Assembly (NCBI GenBank): GCA_947455865.1
Contig: CANGQZ010000005.1
Location: 1-39,049 of the forward strand
Direction: 5' to 3'
DNA length: 39,049 nt
DNA from: Sphingomonadaceae bacterium
GTDB taxonomy: Bacteria; Pseudomonadota; Alphaproteobacteria; Sphingomonadales; Sphingomonadaceae
Each line of letters begins with the position of its first letter. The stretch's first letter is position 1. Shown here one piece after another: positions 37,472 through 39,049 of this stretch. The position numbers were made by a program, and so were the translations under genes. The notes under the pieces were generated by a model, which was given only the letters and a program-made list of their open reading frames with translations, was not told the DNA's origin and did no database searches.

Positions 37472-37523
37472 GGTTGTGAATTAAGGAGGGTTGGGGCTTC
37501 GTCGTAGTGACGAAGGAACGAAG

Positions 37524-37910
37524 ATGAAGACCCAACCCTCCTTGAAAAAATCGCCGGTGAAGGCCCCCGCTGAGCGAGTGGTGAAGGACATTCGCCGTGC
37601 TACCCGTCGGCACTTCTCAGCCGAGGACAAGATCCGCATTGTGCTGGATGGCTTGCGCGGCGAAGACAGCATTGCCGAGCTTTGCCGTAAGGAAGGCATC
37701 GCCCAGAGCTTGTATTACACCTGGTCGAAGGAATTCATGGAGGCTGGCAAGCGTCGGCTTGCTGGCGACACTGCCCGCGCCGCGACCACTGGTGAGGTGC
37801 AGGATCTGCGCCGCGAAGCCCGTGCCCTGAAGGAATGTGTTGCCGATCTCACGCTCGAGAACCGCCTGCTCAAAAAAAGCATGATCGCGGATGGGGGCGA
37901 CGAAGAATGA
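37524..37910 (+). CDS. IS3-family transposase OrfA
   Basis: RRHFSAEDKIRIVLDGLRGEDSIAELCRKEGIAQSLYYTWSKEFMEAGKRRL...LKECVADLTLENRLLKKS. Confidence 0.92.
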   Translation: MKTQPSLKKSPVKAPAERVVKDIRRATRRHFSAEDKIRIVLDGLRGEDSIAELCRKEGIAQSLYYTWSKEFMEAGKRRLAGDTARAATTGEVQDLRREARALKECVADLTLENRLLKKSMIADGGDEE

Positions 37911-38887
37911 GGTATCCTGCCGCAGAAAAGCTGGAGATCATCCGGATCGTCGAGCAGTCGCACCTGCCCGCCAAGCAGACGCTGGATAAACTCGGCATCG
38001 CGCGTCGGACGTTTTATCGCTGGTATGATCGCTACCTTGAGGGCGGGCCGGCAGCGCTGGAAGATCGGCCATCGGCGCCGAGCCGGGTGTGGAACCGCAT
38101 TGGCGAGGACATTCAGGGCCAGATCGTCGAGATGGCGTTGGAGCAGCCCGAGCTGTCGCCGCGCGAACTGGCAGTGCAATTTACCGATGAACGCCAATAC
38201 TTTGTGTCAGAGGCCACGGTTTACCGCCTGCTCAAGGCCCATGATCTAATCACCAGCCCGGCCTATGTCGTGATCAAGGCCGCCGATCAGTTCCACACCA
38301 AGACCACGCGGGTGAATGAGATGTGGCAGACCGACTTCACCTACTTCAAGATCATTGGCTGGGGCTGGATGTATTTGTCGACCGTGCTCGACGATTACTC
38401 GCGCTACATCATCGCCTGGAAACTGTGCACCAACATGCGGGCCGAGGATGTCACCGACACGCTGGACCTCGCCCTCAAAGCCTCGGGCTGCGATAGTGCC
38501 ACGGTGCTGCACAAGCCCAGGCTGCTCAGCGATAACGGTCCCAGCTACATCGCCGGCGAACTGGCGGAATACATCGAGGCCCGGAAGATGAGCCATGTGC
38601 GCGGTGCCCCGATGCACCCGCAGACCCAAGGCAAGATCGAGCGCTGGCACCAGACCCTGAAAAACCGCATCCTGCTGGAAAACTACTTCCTGCCCGGTGA
38701 CCTCGAGGCCCAGATCGAGTCCTTCGTTGAGCACTACAACCACCAGCGTTACCATGAGAGCCTGAACAACGTGACGCCCGCCGACGCCTACTTCGGCAAG
38801 GCCCCAGCCATCATCAAGCAGCGCGAAAGGATCAAGCGAAAGACCATCGAGCTTCGGCGCTTGCAACACCGCAAGCTCGCCGCCTAA
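37907..38887 (+). CDS. IS3-family transposase OrfB (DDE integrase)
   Basis: WQTDFTYFKIIGWGWMYLSTVLDDYSRYIIAWKL, LLSDNGPSYIAGEL, GKIERWHQTLKNRI (DDE motifs); -1 frame relative to OrfA. Confidence 0.95.
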   Translation: MRYPAAEKLEIIRIVEQSHLPAKQTLDKLGIARRTFYRWYDRYLEGGPAALEDRPSAPSRVWNRIGEDIQGQIVEMALEQPELSPRELAVQFTDERQYFVSEATVYRLLKAHDLITSPAYVVIKAADQFHTKTTRVNEMWQTDFTYFKIIGWGWMYLSTVLDDYSRYIIAWKLCTNMRAEDVTDTLDLALKASGCDSATVLHKPRLLSDNGPSYIAGELAEYIEARKMSHVRGAPMHPQTQGKIERWHQTLKNRILLENYFLPGDLEAQIESFVEHYNHQRYHESLNNVTPADAYFGKAPAIIKQRERIKRKTIELRRLQHRKLAA

Positions 38888-38938
38888 CATCAACCCCCAG
38901 ACGAGGCCCGCACTCCGCTAATTTACGCCGCGAGTTGC

Positions 38939-39046
38939 GCCAAATGTTCTGACGACGGACAGGAGAACGCCCGGCTGCGTCGGGCGGTATCCGATCTGAC
39001 GCTGGACAAGCTAATCCTGCAGGAGGCTTCCAGGGGAAACTTCTGA
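38939..39046 (+). pseudogene. IS3-family OrfA remnant (C-terminal part only)
   Basis: AKCSDDGQENARLRRAVSDLTLDKLILQEASRGNF*; conserved OrfA C-terminus starting just after the complete IS. Confidence 0.8.
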
Positions 39047-39049
39047 GCC

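Larger units (their letters stand above)
37475..38928 (+). mobile_element. Complete IS3-family insertion sequence
   Basis: OrfA and OrfB flanked by imperfect terminal inverted repeats: left TGTGAATTAAGGAGGGTTGGGGCTTCGTC, right (reverse complement) GCGTAAATTAGCGGAGTGCGGGCCTCGTC. Confidence 0.8.

Overview
The window is high-GC alphaproteobacterial DNA, most likely from a sphingomonad (inferred from codon use, repeat types and gene content). It has four parts. (1) About 0.3-19.7 kb: a dense catabolic cluster with a TonB-dependent receptor, two luciferase-like flavin oxidoreductases, a Baeyer-Villiger/FMO-type monooxygenase, an OYE-type reductase, three SDRs, two alpha/beta hydrolases, a PQQ membrane dehydrogenase, a DHAP-dioxygenase-like cupin, a GST, a CrtC/DUF7064-like protein and an APH-type phosphotransferase. 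No regulator is encoded in it. (2) About 19.7-32.2 kb: a housekeeping/envelope block with a bile acid:Na+ symporter-type protein, adenosine deaminase, a class I amidotransferase, a GH18-like/polysaccharide deacetylase/GT2 fusion, a two-component system, and a coupled VirJ/AcvB-like - DUF2147-like - MprF operon. (3) From about 32.44 kb rightwards: a tRNA-Met-anchored integrative element with a tRNA 3' fragment as att site, tandem 20-bp repeats, a tyrosine integrase, an Abi_2/AbiF-type HEPN gene with an unknown translationally coupled partner, an HTH regulator and a truncated serine recombinase. (4) IS3-family sequences at both window ends; the right end has a complete IS3-type element next to an OrfA remnant of another. 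The most interesting signal is a strongly structured region of about 90 nt immediately upstream of the Abi gene. It has its own sigma70-like promoter, alternative G6/C6 pairings, and a 13-bp hairpin abutting the toxin AUG with no room for a Shine-Dalgarno. This is a candidate RNA-controlled Abi/HEPN toxin locus with an unknown third component.
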